Shown here in pieces: positions 45,501-61,497 of a DNA stretch of 64,000 nt. Source of the stretch: Meloidogyne chitwoodi (lineage: Eukaryota; Nematoda; Chromadorea; Rhabditida; Meloidogynidae). The stretch covers positions 2,232,001-2,296,000 of the forward strand of contig JACZZP010000003.1 in the NCBI GenBank assembly GCA_015183035.1, in the 5' to 3' direction. Position numbers and translations under genes: made by a program. The notes beneath the pieces are model-generated. The model worked only from the letters and a program-made list of their open reading frames with translations, did not search any database and had not been told where the DNA came from. Each line of letters opens with the position of its first letter. Within the stretch, counting starts at the first letter, position 1.

Positions 45501-48387
45501 CATAGTAAACTAAAACATTTATGAATAAAACAAAAATTTTCAAAAATTAAGTACAAGGTATAATGAAGATATAGATGCGCGCACCAAAACGGCCAAAGCA
45601 ACTATTTTTAGTCCTTAAAGGAAAAAATTGAAAAAATAAGTAAATATGTTAAAATAATTTTTAATAAATTTAAAAAAAAAAATAATTAAAGTCCCCCGCT
45701 CTAAACGGGGAACACATTTTTACTAAAAAAAAAGAGAAGATCTCAAAGAATAAAATAAAATGAACAAAAATTAAAAATATTTAAAGAATAATTTTAAAGT
45801 CTAAAAAGGCGTTTCCAAAAAAAATAATATTTTTTTAAAGTATAAAACCCGCCTTATTGACCAACAAATTAAAAAATTAAGAAAAAAATATTTATTTAAA
45901 AGTTTCGCGCCTATTTTTTTCTCCTTCCGGAAGAGTGAGCACAAAAAGGTGAAACAAACTTTTAATTGAATATTTTCTTTTAAAGCATCCCTCTCTTTTC
46001 TTTGTTGGCCAAAAAAAATAAATAAAGAAAACATCAAGGTCTTGGTCAATGAGAAAAAATAGGTGACCCATATATTCGCCAAATAAAAAAAAATAAAATA
46101 AAATTTTTGGACGTTTCATTGCGGGTCAGATAAATAAATAATAAATAGGTATTTAAATTTATTTTTTAATAATTTATATTTTATAATAAGGGGTAAATCA
46201 GCCCTAAAAACCAATCCTTTTAAATTAAATATGCTATAATTAATTAATTAATTTAAAATAAAAAATCTTAGAATCTTAAAAAAATTTTTTTTTAATATTT
46301 AATCAAATAAAAATTAAAATATCAAAAAAAACTTTAAAATTAAATAATTTTTATTTTTGCGAATATATGGACACTTTTTAATATAAAAATAAATATATTA
46401 TGTAATATTACAACTTTTTTTAATGCTTGCTACAATTGTTTGTTGGGAATCAGAGCATGATTTTATTTTTTAAATAAATAAAATAAAATATTTTCTTTTA
46501 AAGAAAAAGATGTTGGTCAGCCCGCACTTTTTACTAATACTTTTAAAAGGGCAAAAAAGTGATGAGAAAAGTCTGGGCCTTTTATTTATTTTTTTTTAAT
46601 TTTTAGTAATATTTAAGGTTATAAAAATAGTAAAAAATATTTTAAAAATATTAAAAAATATTAAATGACTCTAATGGACATTTTTGAGTCTTTTAGTTAA
46701 AATAAAAAATAAATTAATTCTTTTATATCACCGTTTAGGACATTTAATTAGTAGAATAAAAGTAAGTCTATTATTACCTACGGGAACGGGAGGAGGAAAA
46801 ATAAAATAACCGCGGGAACGGGAACAAAAAAAGTAAAATATAGACAATAGGGCAATTAATTGGATATAATAAAAATTTCCCAATTTAATGATAAATGAGT
46901 TATCAAAATAATACTGGCACCAAAATGGCTTTTTATTTTAATTTAAAATCATCCCTAAATAATTAATTATTTTTTAAAAAAATTAAAAAATCAATAAAAA
47001 TGTATATTTAAATTTAAAAAAGAGGATATATTTATTTTTAAGTAAATCATCTTCTCTTTAATATAAGGATATTTAAATAAATATTTAAAAATATAAACAG
47101 GTGAAAACTGAAAAGAAAGAAGAAAGGCTAAGTGGTTAATATAAAATAAAATAAAAATATTTAAATACTTGAAAAAATAATAATATTTTTTTTTAATAAG
47201 AGGGAACACTAACTAATATTAAAATTTTTTATTTGCTTCCAATTTTGGGTTTATTTTTGTAAAAAAATATTTTTTTTTTATTGGTGAAAGTTTTGAATAA
47301 AACTGATAAAAGGAGGGTATAATGCTTAAGTTTTTTGTATATTTTATTTTATTTTTTAAATTAAATTAAATTTTTATTTTTTTAAATTAGTTAAGCATTG
47401 TAGAAATTTTAGAAAAAAATTTTAAAAATTTAGAAAATGTAAAGGACTTTTAATTGCCGCCATTTCAGTGCCAGATGGGTTAATAAATATCCAGAATTGA
47501 ATAAAAATATGTTTTTGATAAAAAAATAAACTTTAAAATTTAAAAAAGGAAAAAAGGATAAAGAAAGCAGTGAAATAGTGCATTGTTTTAATATTATAGC
47601 CCTTTTACATTTGTTAAAGTTTAACTTAAATTTAAAAAATAGGCAGTAATTAATAGTTGGTAATTTTGTATTTTATTTTAATTTTTTAAAATAAACATTT
47701 TTGGACAAATATGATATCATTCGAAAGAGCTCGAAAAGCTGTATCGAATGAGTTATGAATTATCCAATTAACTCAAATAGAAATCGAGATATAGGCTCTA
47801 GAATACAAAATCACCCATAAATGATTAATCCTCAATATCTCGCCTAAAATGCTAAAGTTGGACTTTTCGCTAAAAAAAGTTTTTAAATCATTAATTTATC
47901 TTTCATTAAAAAAAAATAAAAAAAATTTATATCATAGGATTAGAGAGCTTTGTATTTTTAAAGTTTGAAATTTAAGTGAATTCTTTTAATATTTAATTTC
48001 TTTTTTAATTAATTTATTTTTGATTAAAAAAATAAACTTTTTTCTCCTTACAATTTTATTTTTTATTTATTTTTTATTTATTTTAATAAAATAAAATAAA
48101 CTTGGGGAAGAAATGTGACACCACCACTAAGGTAAAGCAGTCAGCTAAAACAATAAGCTTGCTTTCATAATATCATAAATAATACCTTTATAATAAAAAA
48201 TAAAAAATTATTTTTTATAAATGTTTTTTGTTTATATTTAAATATTTTTTAAAAAATAAAAATTATTTTTTTAAATAAAAATTATTTTGTTCAGAATAAT
48301 TAATTTATAGGTGGTTGAGCACATCAAACTAGACTAGTTCTTTCCTTCATAACTTTAAGATAAAGAGTCCAATTTTGTTAATTTTGG

Positions 48388-48588
48388 TACCATTAAATAG
48401 AGAAATGATTTATCTATAAAAACATTTTAAATAAAAATTTTATTTTTTTGGATAAAAAAAGTTGTTTGACAAAAAACTTTAAAAACGCTTTTTATGGCAG
48501 TTTTTAAATCATAACTTTTTTTATTTAATGATATAAAATTTTATTTATTAATTATTTTATAGATAAATTCTGCTTTATAAAATGGTAT
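48388..48588. repeat. Degenerate foldback element
   Basis: ACCATTAAATAGAGAAATGA...TTATCTATAAAA at 48388-48421 is imperfectly complementary to ATAGATAAATTCTGC...AAATGGTA at 48559-48588. An inner CATAACTTTTTTTATTTAATG segment resembles the inner part of the 55-kb foldback. Confidence 0.45.
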
Positions 48589-51500
48589 AAGAGATTTTTC
48601 TAAATAAATTTTTATTTTAAAGTTGTAGGTGTTAGCGTTCACCCATTATTTTAATTTAACCTACTACAAAACATCTAATTAAAACTTTATTTGTAGTTGA
48701 AAAAATTTATTTTAAAATTAAATTTATTTATTTATTTAAAATAGAGAAAGTTTTCAGCCAATATAAATTAATAAAATAAAAAATTAATTGCTAACAAATT
48801 TATAAAACAAAAAAACACTTAAAATTATACTTAAAATGCTTTAAAAATTAATAACATTTTTTAACTATTTTTAAAATTTATATTATTTTTAAAATTTTAT
48901 AGCTAAGACATTTCTCTATCTTTTGACCCCAAAATTCTATTTTTAGCTTCATTTAAACAAAACTTATAGCAATTAAAGACAATTCAATTAACTGTCTTCT
49001 ACTGCGCCCGTCTTCCTCTTTTTCATTTATTTAGCCATAAAATAATAATTTTTTATAAAATAATTTTTTTTCATTTTACATTTTCATTTGCCAGTCTTTT
49101 TCCTCTCTCTTTTTTATTTAATACGATTATCGACTCTTCTTTTCTAAAAGGATTGATTGCGGGGAAGAAGAAGAATATAAAGGGAAGAAATGTTTTTGTA
49201 ACAATGCTCGATGAAATAAAAATAAAAAAATAATTTCCGGTTATTTTAGGAAAAGAAATTGAGCTGGTCCCAAAAAAAACATTTTTCTCTTTTTTATTTT
49301 TATTTATTTTATCAAAATAAATGGAACGAACCAATTGTTGCTTGATTTAATAAAATTATTTTTAATTATTTTTATTTTTTTTTAAATTAAATAATTAAGT
49401 AAATAAATAATTAAAATTTTAAAAAGGGTTTAAACTAGTCAATATTTTAGTTTATCCCTTTAAACAAGCTATTTTAATTATTTTATTGCTTAGTCTTAAA
49501 CTAAGCTTTTTTAAAATGCTTAAGAGTTGTGATTGTTTAAAAAAGCTGCAAGTTGGATTATTCTTAATTTATTTTAATTTTGAAATTTAAATTTATTAAA
49601 ATTAATAATATTTTCTTTTGAACTTTTTCTTTAAATTATGTCATGTTATTTTTTATTTTTTTATTTTTTTATTATTTATTTTATTTATTTTATTTTTTTA
49701 TTTAATTTATTTCCGCTTGAACTAATAATTTATTTTAATAAAAGAGAGAAATACATATAACTTTAATTTTGTCAAAAAAAGAGAAAAGCCTTTAAAATTC
49801 TCTTTTCAATTGATAATTATATATAATATATAAGTATTTTTAGGGAAAAACAGGCGTTTCCTGTCAAATGAGTTTATTTTTCTTCTTTTATATGCCCTAA
49901 GGGATTTGTTGTTTTACTTCTTATCTTCTTCTCTATTTTTTGAAAATTGTTTTTGGAAATTATTTTTATCTCAATTTTTTAACTTCTTTTAATTTTTAAA
50001 AAACCCGTGTTATTTAAAAATGCAAAAAAAAAATTAAATTTTTATTTTTTATTTTTTCACTTTGCTTTTCTTTCCTTTTATCATTCCCTCATTTCTTCAA
50101 TTATTATTCAATATCCCCTTTTTTATTTAATAATAAATCTGAAATAAAAACTAACAAGTTGGGAAACACTTAACTGTTAAATTGAGTGTCCCGGCACTTA
50201 AACGTCCTAAAGGTTCTTTGTGCTGAAACGTCCAAGAATTTTTTAAATATTATTATAATATTTATTTAAAAAAATTCCTCGTAATTTTTTATCAATAAAA
50301 TACTTTATCAGAAGCTTTTAAAAAGTCTATAAAACTTGCGATTATTTTAAAAAAGCTACAAGATGGACTTAAACTTTATTAATTATTTAAAATAATTTAA
50401 AAAAAATTTTTTATTTTTAAAATATTTTACAATATTATATTTAATTTATTTTTGTCAAAAAATCGAAAAAAAAATTCTTTTCAATTTAAAAAATAAAAAA
50501 ACTTTCCTTCCCTTCTACTTAACAAAGTTAATTTAATTTTATTTTTACCTCTCTTCTGTCAGTAAAATTAAATTAAATTACTATATTAGAGAAAACCTTC
50601 ACACATTTTATATATTTTTAAATTAAATATAATCTATGTCTCACTTTACAAAAATAAAAAAAATAAAAAAAGTTTGAATATAACCTTCTCAGAGTTTTTC
50701 ACGAGACTCGAGATTTGACAGAAATTTAAATTATTATTATTAATAGTTCAAATTAATTATTTTATTAGAACTGAATATTTAAGTTACAATTTTGTTACTT
50801 ACTTTTTAATTATTTTTTTTTAATTTTTCCGTCTAAATTAGTCAAGTCTTGTTCACATCGAGACAATTTTTTTAAATCCCACAACTCAATATTAAATTCA
50901 AAATTAAAAAAAAGTCAAAGCCCTCTTCCTATTTTTTATTTTATTTTTATTTCGGTTTTCACAGCTGTCCATGGCACAAACAAAAATTTTGTGTGGATAA
51001 TAAAGAGTAGGGTAGTGTGTGTGGCAAGCAGTTATCGTTTTAGTAAAGGTAGAGAAAAAAAATAAAAAAATAAAAATTTCGGTCGTCATGTCAACAAATT
51101 CTTTTTTAATAAATATATCAGTCAGTTAATCTCTTTTTGCCTTAAAATATTTTTTTTTATATTTATTTATTTTTTAAATATCCTTCACTAATAAATTTAA
51201 TTAATTTTTCAAAATTAAAAAAATATTTACTTTATTTTTTAATAAATTAAATAATATTCTCCAAATTATTTAAAAGGGATTAATTAATATTTAATAAAAA
51301 AATAATTTTTATTTATTTTTCTTTTTGTTGGGAAAGAGACTGTGCGTGTGTGACTGTCACCGAACGGCCGCAACCCCACAATAATAATAATTTTTCTTTT
51401 TCATTTATTTACAACAACAAAAACAATTTTATATATTAATGCAACTATATACTATCAGAATAACCACAATATTATTTTTAAAAAAATATTTTAAGAGAAA

Positions 51501-53220
51501 TATTTATGAGCGCAATTCTCGATCGATTTAATATCCATCAATGCATATTCTGTCAATTAAAGTGTGCGAAAATGAATTTGTTTATAATGATAAGAGTGTT
51601 TTTAATTTATTTTAACGTTTAAAAACTGTGTTTAACGGTTTAAATTGTTAAAATTAATTTTTTTTTAATTATACTAATTTTCAACTATAAAATCCGGATA
51701 TAGAGACACTCCGGATATAAGGTCATTTTTTATTTTAAAATTAAAAATATAGAGACACTCTAGATATAATTCCACTAATAAACTCGTTCATTTAAATGTC
51801 ACTTAATTAAAAATAATTAAAATTAAATTATAGCTCTCCCAATATTTGCAAGCCTTGCAGAAATAAATATTTTAATTTAAAAAAAATTAAAAAAAAAATC
51901 TGGCTTAAGTTTATAAATCTGCCCCGAACTCGGTAACCTTTAATTTTATCAAATAGTATTACTATTTGATTTTTTATTATTTTTTTTTCAATTTTTTTAC
52001 TCAAATATTGGTTTGGATTTACATAATTTAATAAAATAACATTTTTATTTATTTTTATTTTTAATTTTATTTATTTATTTTTAATTTTTGCTCTTCTTTT
52101 ATACCTTTATTTTATTCAACCTTTTTTCTTCTCTCTCTCAATTCATCAAAATTTCTTTTTTTCCCTTCTATTGTATTCAACCAATTTTATTTATTTTTTT
52201 CAACTCTTCAACTTCCTTCAAACATTAAAAAATAAATAATAATATTATTTGACAATTTCCCCTATTATTTGTTTTTTATTTTTTTTATTTGTATCTTGCT
52301 GTGAAAATAAATAAATAAAAAATAATTATTTTAGGCGTAAAAATAATTTAATTTGCGCCCCACTATTTATTTATTTTTCACCTTTTTTTAAATATAATTT
52401 GTATAGAAAGTAGAACTACAAAAAAAAATATTTTTTTTTTAATTTAATTTTTTTTTTTTTAAATAAATTTTTATTAAAAAATGTACTAAAATATTTTTTT
52501 TTAATTAATTAATTAAAAGAAATAAATAAATAAATAATTTTGTGGTTTTAGACAAATATTTTGCGCATTTTTTATTAAATTAAGTAAAAACCTGTTTTTA
52601 AACAAAACATTTTTTCCCTATGTTTTTAAATATAAACAAAATAAACATTTATAAAACCAAAATTGGGAAATGTCTAATATCAAAAAGTACAAAAAAATTT
52701 TTTTTAATCACACGTAAATAAATAAATAAAAAATACTTTAAAAAATAATAATAAAATTTTTTTATTATTATTTTTTATTATTCTCTTTTCTAAACTAAAA
52801 AAGGCTTATTTAAGTGCACTCATCAACGCTTTATTGTTGTTTTTTTAAAAAATTTATAAAAAAATATAAAATAACAATTGAATTATTTTTATTCCTTTTT
52901 TATAACTAAAAATCTTTAAAAAATTGTAAAATTTTCTAAATTTAATTTTCTTTTTTCGTTTTAGTTGGAAAAACATGAAAATATTGACACTGGGTGGGGC
53001 GAAGACATTTTCTCTCTTTTTTTTCTAAATTTAATTTATTTTTTTTTTTAATTTAATTTAAAATATTTGTATTTATTTATTTTTTCTTTCATTTGTTTAC
53101 AGAATGACATTATAGTGACCAAAAAAATAAAAACACAACCTTCCCTAGTAGCTCTTTGCAGAAATCAAGTTACTTTAACTCCTACAATTATGTGGAAAAT
53201 AAATATTTTTTAAAAATCTT

Positions 53221-53430
53221 TATGTCATTGGATAGAGCAGGAAATTTTCTACAAAATCATCTAAAAATATAAATTTATGTCGAATAGGCAAAAATTTATG
53301 GATGAAAAACCTTCAAAAATTCACAAATTCTCTGTTTTTCGACCTTAACTTTTTTTATTTTTTATCTAAATTTTTGTTTCAAAATTTATTTTATATTATA
53401 TTTTTTGCTCTATAAAATGATATAAGAAAC
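53221..53430. repeat. Degenerate foldback element
   Basis: TCATTGGATAGAGCAGGAAA near 53224-53243 is imperfectly complementary to TTTGCTCTATAAAATGATA near 53404-53423. The inside includes GACCTTAACTTTTTTT, again like the 55-kb element. Confidence 0.5.
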
Positions 53431-53523
53431 ATTTCAAAATATTAAACTGTTCAAAAGTTATAAATTTTAAAAGTTAATAAGGTGTCATTTTACCTTTTTT
53501 TATTTAAAGGATAAATTTAGTCT

Positions 53524-53596
53524 TTCTTTTTGGTGTAGTTGGAAAATTCAAATTTTCTAGGCGTGAAAGGTAAAGGTTCGAACCTTCTTCGTGGTA
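53524..53596 (+). other. tRNA-like relic with A and B boxes (possible SINE head)
   Basis: TGGTGTAGTTGG at 53531-53542 fits the RNA polymerase III A box, including the invariant GG of the D loop. GGTTCGAACC at 53575-53584 fits the B box. Their spacing is that of a normal tRNA (T8 to T54 is 46). The acceptor and T stems are poorly paired, so it is unlikely to be a functional tRNA. A tRNA pseudogene or a tRNA-derived SINE is more likely. Confidence 0.5.
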
Positions 53597-53905
53597 ATCA
53601 TTTTTATTTTCATTGGAAATACATTTTTAATTACTAAAAATATTTTTTTAATATTTTTTGACATTTTCTTATTTTTTTAAATTTATTATTAGCTCTAATT
53701 TTTATTTTTTTATGTTCCATTTTCTTTTTTTTTACTCTTAATAATAAATACTCTTTTTCGCCTTAAAGAAGAAGAATTTAAAAAAATAAAATAATTAACT
53801 TCATTTAGTACTTAAATTTTTATTTTCTTTTTATTTTTTAAATATTTTTACAATATTAAATTAAGAATAAAATTATTTTAAAAATTTTTCAGATTATTTA
53901 AAAAT

Positions 53906-57891
<3,986 letters not shown>

Positions 57892-58305
57892 CAACAAATT
57901 AATGAAAATATTTAAAACTAAAAAAATAAATATATATTAATTACTCAGAGAGAAGGCATTCTGTGTGAAAATATTTAAATTAAAAATAAAAAAAATATAA
58001 TTTTTTTTAAATTCGATTCGCATAATTTAGATACATATTTTATTTTTTAAATTTATATAAAATTAAATTCTGTTATTTTTATTTTTTAAATATTATTTTT
58101 GTTATGGAGATAAATATTTAGAGTATTTAAAATTTATTTTTTTTTACTTTTTTTTCAATAAATATTTTTTTTTTGGGCGTAATTTTAAATTGTTGACTAT
58201 AATTAATTTTTGATTAATTATTTTAGAGAGTATTTTTTATTTTTTTTGGTTGTTTATATTTATTTTAAACTTAAAAATAGTTTAAAATATTTAAAATATT
58301 ATTTA
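57892..58305. other. Spacer between exc-7 and the next gene
   Basis: AT-rich. AATAAA at 57925-57930 could be the exc-7 polyadenylation signal. No other feature is seen. Confidence 0.5.
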
Positions 58306-59782
58306 ATGAATTTTTATTTTTTATTTATTTTTCTTTTAATTTTTATTGAAAAATTGAATGCTCAAATGTAGGTTTTTAATTAATAAAATTAATTTTATTA
58401 ATTAAAGCTATTTTAAATTGGAGTCTTATTATAGATAGGGAAAATGATAAAATTAAATTCAAATAAAATAATTTTAATTTGAAAATTATTTTATTTATCT
58501 AAAAATAAGTCAATTCAAATAATTTGAACAAAATTTTATCAGAGAATTTGAAAAAAAATTTCAAAATTTCAAATAATTCTAATTTTGGCTGATCTCTAGG
58601 TCTTAACATATTAATGGTTTTTATATAAATGTTTCCTTCCTTTACGGATATTTTTTTAATAAAAAGTTTTTTATTATATAGTTCTATTGTGCTCTTTTTT
58701 AATTAAATAAAAATATATTTTTAAATTTTAACAATTTTATTAGTAAAATATCTCGATCGCCTGGACCCAACCCTCTACAAATAATTATACAATTACCTCA
58801 TAACATTTCTGAAAGTATTTCATTTATTGCTCTTTTTCCAACTGAGCAGTGTTTAACCAATGAATTAGTGGATAATCGGTTTATTTTATTTTAATTTTTT
58901 AAATTTAATTTAAAAGACTTTTTCTTGATTTTTATGGCTGTCGTATAAGCCTGGATTGGTCTGAAACTCTTTTTGGAACTACACACTATTTCCATAATTT
59001 ACGTAGATATCGTAGGCGTTGGCGTGTTGGTCCAGTCCAAAAATGTAAATAAAATTATTAAAATTATTTTTTGACTAAAAATCCCCGGGAAATGGCAAAA
59101 AATTGTAAAGTCTTGATTATTGAGAGTATAAGAACATATATTCGTGATTCATTGTTCAAATTTGAGTGTTGGACGTTTTATTTAGGATCACATAACTAAG
59201 GAATGTTTTAATGATTTTAAATAAATTTTATAGAATTTAGTAAAGCCAAACCAATATCAAAAAATAGATCAGATAGGATTTTTGAAGGAAAATTATTCAT
59301 TCAATAATCACACCACAAATGGATGGTTTTTATTTTCTTTTTACTATTATCTGGGCTGTAAGGAACACATTTTCCCAATAATATATTTATTAGGTATTAT
59401 TTTATTTTTTTTTAAATAATATTTTCAGTAAAAATGGGAAGTGCAATAGCTCATTACAATAATGATATGCACATAAATATTAACTCAAAAGGTATAACAA
59501 CTTCTTCAATATCACCCAATGGTATTCAAATTGGTCACAGACAGATTAAAGAATTTAAATGTTTTTTAAATATTTCGTCTTCTAAAAAGTTAAAATTTGA
59601 CATATTTTTGCCATATGGAAATGCTAAATGTAATAAATTATCAATTGAATTTGTAAGGATTTTTTTAAATATTTTTTTAACTTTTTAATTATTTTCAGAG
59701 TCCAGAATATAAACTTTTGAGTTCTGAAGAAAGTGAAGAAAATAAAATTGACGAATTAGAAAATGAGGCAATTAAGGATTAA
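58306..59782 (+). CDS. Secreted protein of unrecognised family (210 aa)
   Basis: Five exons: 58306-58367, 58744-58878, 58917-59044, 59429-59652, 59699-59782; 633 nt in frame. Exon 1 is a clean signal peptide (MNFYFLFIFLLIFIEKLNAQ). The mature protein has a beta-strand-like first part (PLQIIIQLPHNISESISFIA), LFLDFYGCRISLDW, a strongly basic RRYRRRWR stretch near residue 100, four cysteines (QC, GC, KC, KC), and an acidic C-terminus (SSEESEENKIDELENE). I do not recognise the family. A basic stretch in a secreted protein might be a processing or binding site. All exon phases match (2, 2, 1, 0) and every acceptor is good, so the model is plausible despite no homology. It lies 414 bp after exc-7 on the same strand. 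Confidence 0.65.
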
Positions 59783-60073
59783 TTAAATATTTTTTCCAAT
59801 ATCGTTAATTCAATTTTCAACCCTTTTTTTTAATTTTTAGTACATTTTTATTTTTTCTAAAAAATAAATCATCGAATTAAAATAATGAACAAATAAATAG
59901 ACTAAAGGAAAATAAAAAATAAATAATAATAATATTAAATATTTTTTAATCTTTTTAATATTCTCATGATATTAAGAGATTTTATTTAAATTATATTTTA
60001 TTTTTAAAATATTTTTACCAATTATTTAATAGTTAAAAATATTTAATTTTCTAAATATTTAATTTTTTTTAAA
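59783..60073. other. Short spacer, AT-rich
   Basis: 291 bp between two co-oriented genes, AT-rich. AATAAA-like sequences near 59865-59900 may end the upstream transcript. Nothing else is seen. Confidence 0.5.
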
Positions 60074-61497
60074 ATGAACCATTGTTTTACTATTTTATTT
60101 ATTTATTCTGTTCATGTTTTTATTTTTACTGTTGCACTCAAATGCTTTCAGGTATAGGGAATATAAATTAATATGAGAATTATTATTAAAATAAAATACT
60201 TAAAATCAGAAGTAAAAATCAGAATTTTCAATAACTCAGAATTTTAATAAAATCAGAATTTTAATAAAATCAGAATTTTAATACAAACAGAATCTTAATA
60301 AAATCAGAATTTTAATAAAATCAGAATTCTAATAAAATCAGAATTTTAATAAAATCAGAATTTTAATAAAATCAGAATTTTAATAAAATCAGAATTTTAA
60401 TAAAATCAGAATATTTATTTGTTGTTCAGGGTACAACACCCTTTAATTCTCTTGTTAATATGACAAAAACTACTGTAAGTTTATTAGTTAAAAATTATTT
60501 TTATTTTTTATTTAGGCTTATATGTATTTAGCACCAGACTGTCCAATGAATTCATCTTCTTGTATGAAAGCTGTTGATTACTCAAAACAGTTAATTGTTT
60601 ATTCTTGTATGACAACTAATTGTTCAACCCCTCCTAGCTTTGTTAGTTAAAGAAATAAAATAAATATTAGGGAAAAAAATAAAGAATATCAGAATTAAAA
60701 TCAGAATTTTCATAAATAAAAATAAGAATTTTCGGAATTAAAATCAGAATTTTCAGAATTAAAATCATAATTTTTAGAATAAAATCAGAATTTTCGGAAT
60801 TAAAATCAGAATTATCAAAATCAAATATTAATAATTCTGAGTCTTAAAAAATTTATAAATTTTTTACAGAACACTTTATACACCCCTTATTGTTATACCG
60901 ATACTAATGCTAACAACCCTTTCTGTTGCTGTTATGGTGATGGGTGTAATTCTCGTTTTATGCCTCCGTATTGTGAGGCTTTGGGAAATTGGGATACATG
61001 GGGTGTTTGGTAAAAATAAATAATTTTAAAAAATTAATTAAAATACAATTTACCCCCAAAAAAGGTCTTTTTGTCCTTCTACTTCTTCTTCAAATACTAT
61101 GTTAAATATTCGACGACGATTGCGTACCTGTAGTCCATTTAGAGATTGTCATTCAATGTCACAATTTCAATGCAAGTCAGAGAGTTTATTTAATTATAAA
61201 ATAGGAGAAGATTTTTTTCAAAAAAGCACTTTCGTTTTTTAATTAATTTATAATTTAAACAAATTATTCAGTGGAAACTACTCTGAAATACTTCCATGTT
61301 ATACCAACAGTTCAATAACAAATACAACAAACAATACAAATAATACTAATTCTAATATACCAACAATACCCCCAACAATAAATTCTGGTGTAGGTGGACC
61401 AATAGTTGTTGATATGCTTCAATCTGCTAAAATAATTGCTAGCGGGGCTTTAAGTGCTGGATTAATCCAATCAATGCAAGTTAATTCTACTGGATGA
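60074..61497 (+). CDS. Secreted Ly6-like plus thrombospondin type-1 protein
   Basis: Six exons: 60074-60151, 60430-60474, 60516-60641, 60870-61009, 61065-61175, 61272-61497; 241 aa. Residues 1-22 are a signal peptide. A cysteine-rich module starts LKCFQG (C24) and ends FCCCYGDGCN (about 101-110), the pattern of Ly6/uPAR/ET modules. A TSP type-1 repeat follows: WDTWGVWSFC (124-133), RRRLRTC, then CNGNYSEILPC formed across the last splice. The C-terminus is N/T-rich with sequons (TNTTNNTNNT) and a weakly hydrophobic end. TSP1 and Ly6 modules mediate extracellular protein binding. The combination and short length are unusual. The exon 5 donor is AA|gtcaga; a GCAAGT alternative 3 bases earlier breaks the frame. 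Confidence 0.78.
60228..60412. repeat. 17-bp minisatellite in Ly6/TSP1 intron 1
   Basis: About ten or eleven units of AATAAAATCAGAATTTT, with one ATACAAACAGAATCTT variant. It ends about 17 bases before the exon 2 acceptor. Confidence 0.9.
60680..60830. repeat. AAAATCAGAATTTTC repeats in Ly6/TSP1 intron 3
   Basis: Seven or so irregular units of AGAATTAAAATCAGAATTTT and CGGAATTAAAATCAGAA type, related to the intron 1 array and to the window-wide CCGGAAAAATCAGAATT family. Confidence 0.8.

Larger units (their letters stand above)
39612..53905. other. 14-kb gene desert between divergent ZP and ELAV genes
   Basis: No coding exon is recognised on either strand; open frames are short, AT-driven and lack codon structure. 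It contains CATATATTCGC motifs (43907, 43928, 46069 and 46359 reversed), GGGAACGGGAGGAG (46786), a hairpin CCCCG/CGGGG (45695-45710), foldback elements at 48.4 and 53.2 kb, a CTCATTCGATACAGC-type repeat in reverse near 47730, and a tRNA-like relic at 53.5 kb. It must hold the promoters of both flanking genes and may contain a 5' untranslated exon and long first intron of the ELAV gene, since a TTTTTCAG acceptor lies 13 bases before its ATG. Confidence 0.5.

Noticed and set aside
45691..45713. CCCCG/CGGGG hairpin as a possible microRNA precursor or terminator
   Set aside because: The stem is only about 5-7 bp with a 7-base loop, too short for a miRNA precursor; intrinsic terminators are not expected in a eukaryote.
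45801..51089. Several 60-90 codon minus-strand frames in the gene desert (45.8, 46.0, 47.0, 49.1, 50.9 kb)
   Set aside because: Phe/Lys/Ile-rich translations of AT-rich DNA with no motifs, conserved residues or splice-compatible neighbours.
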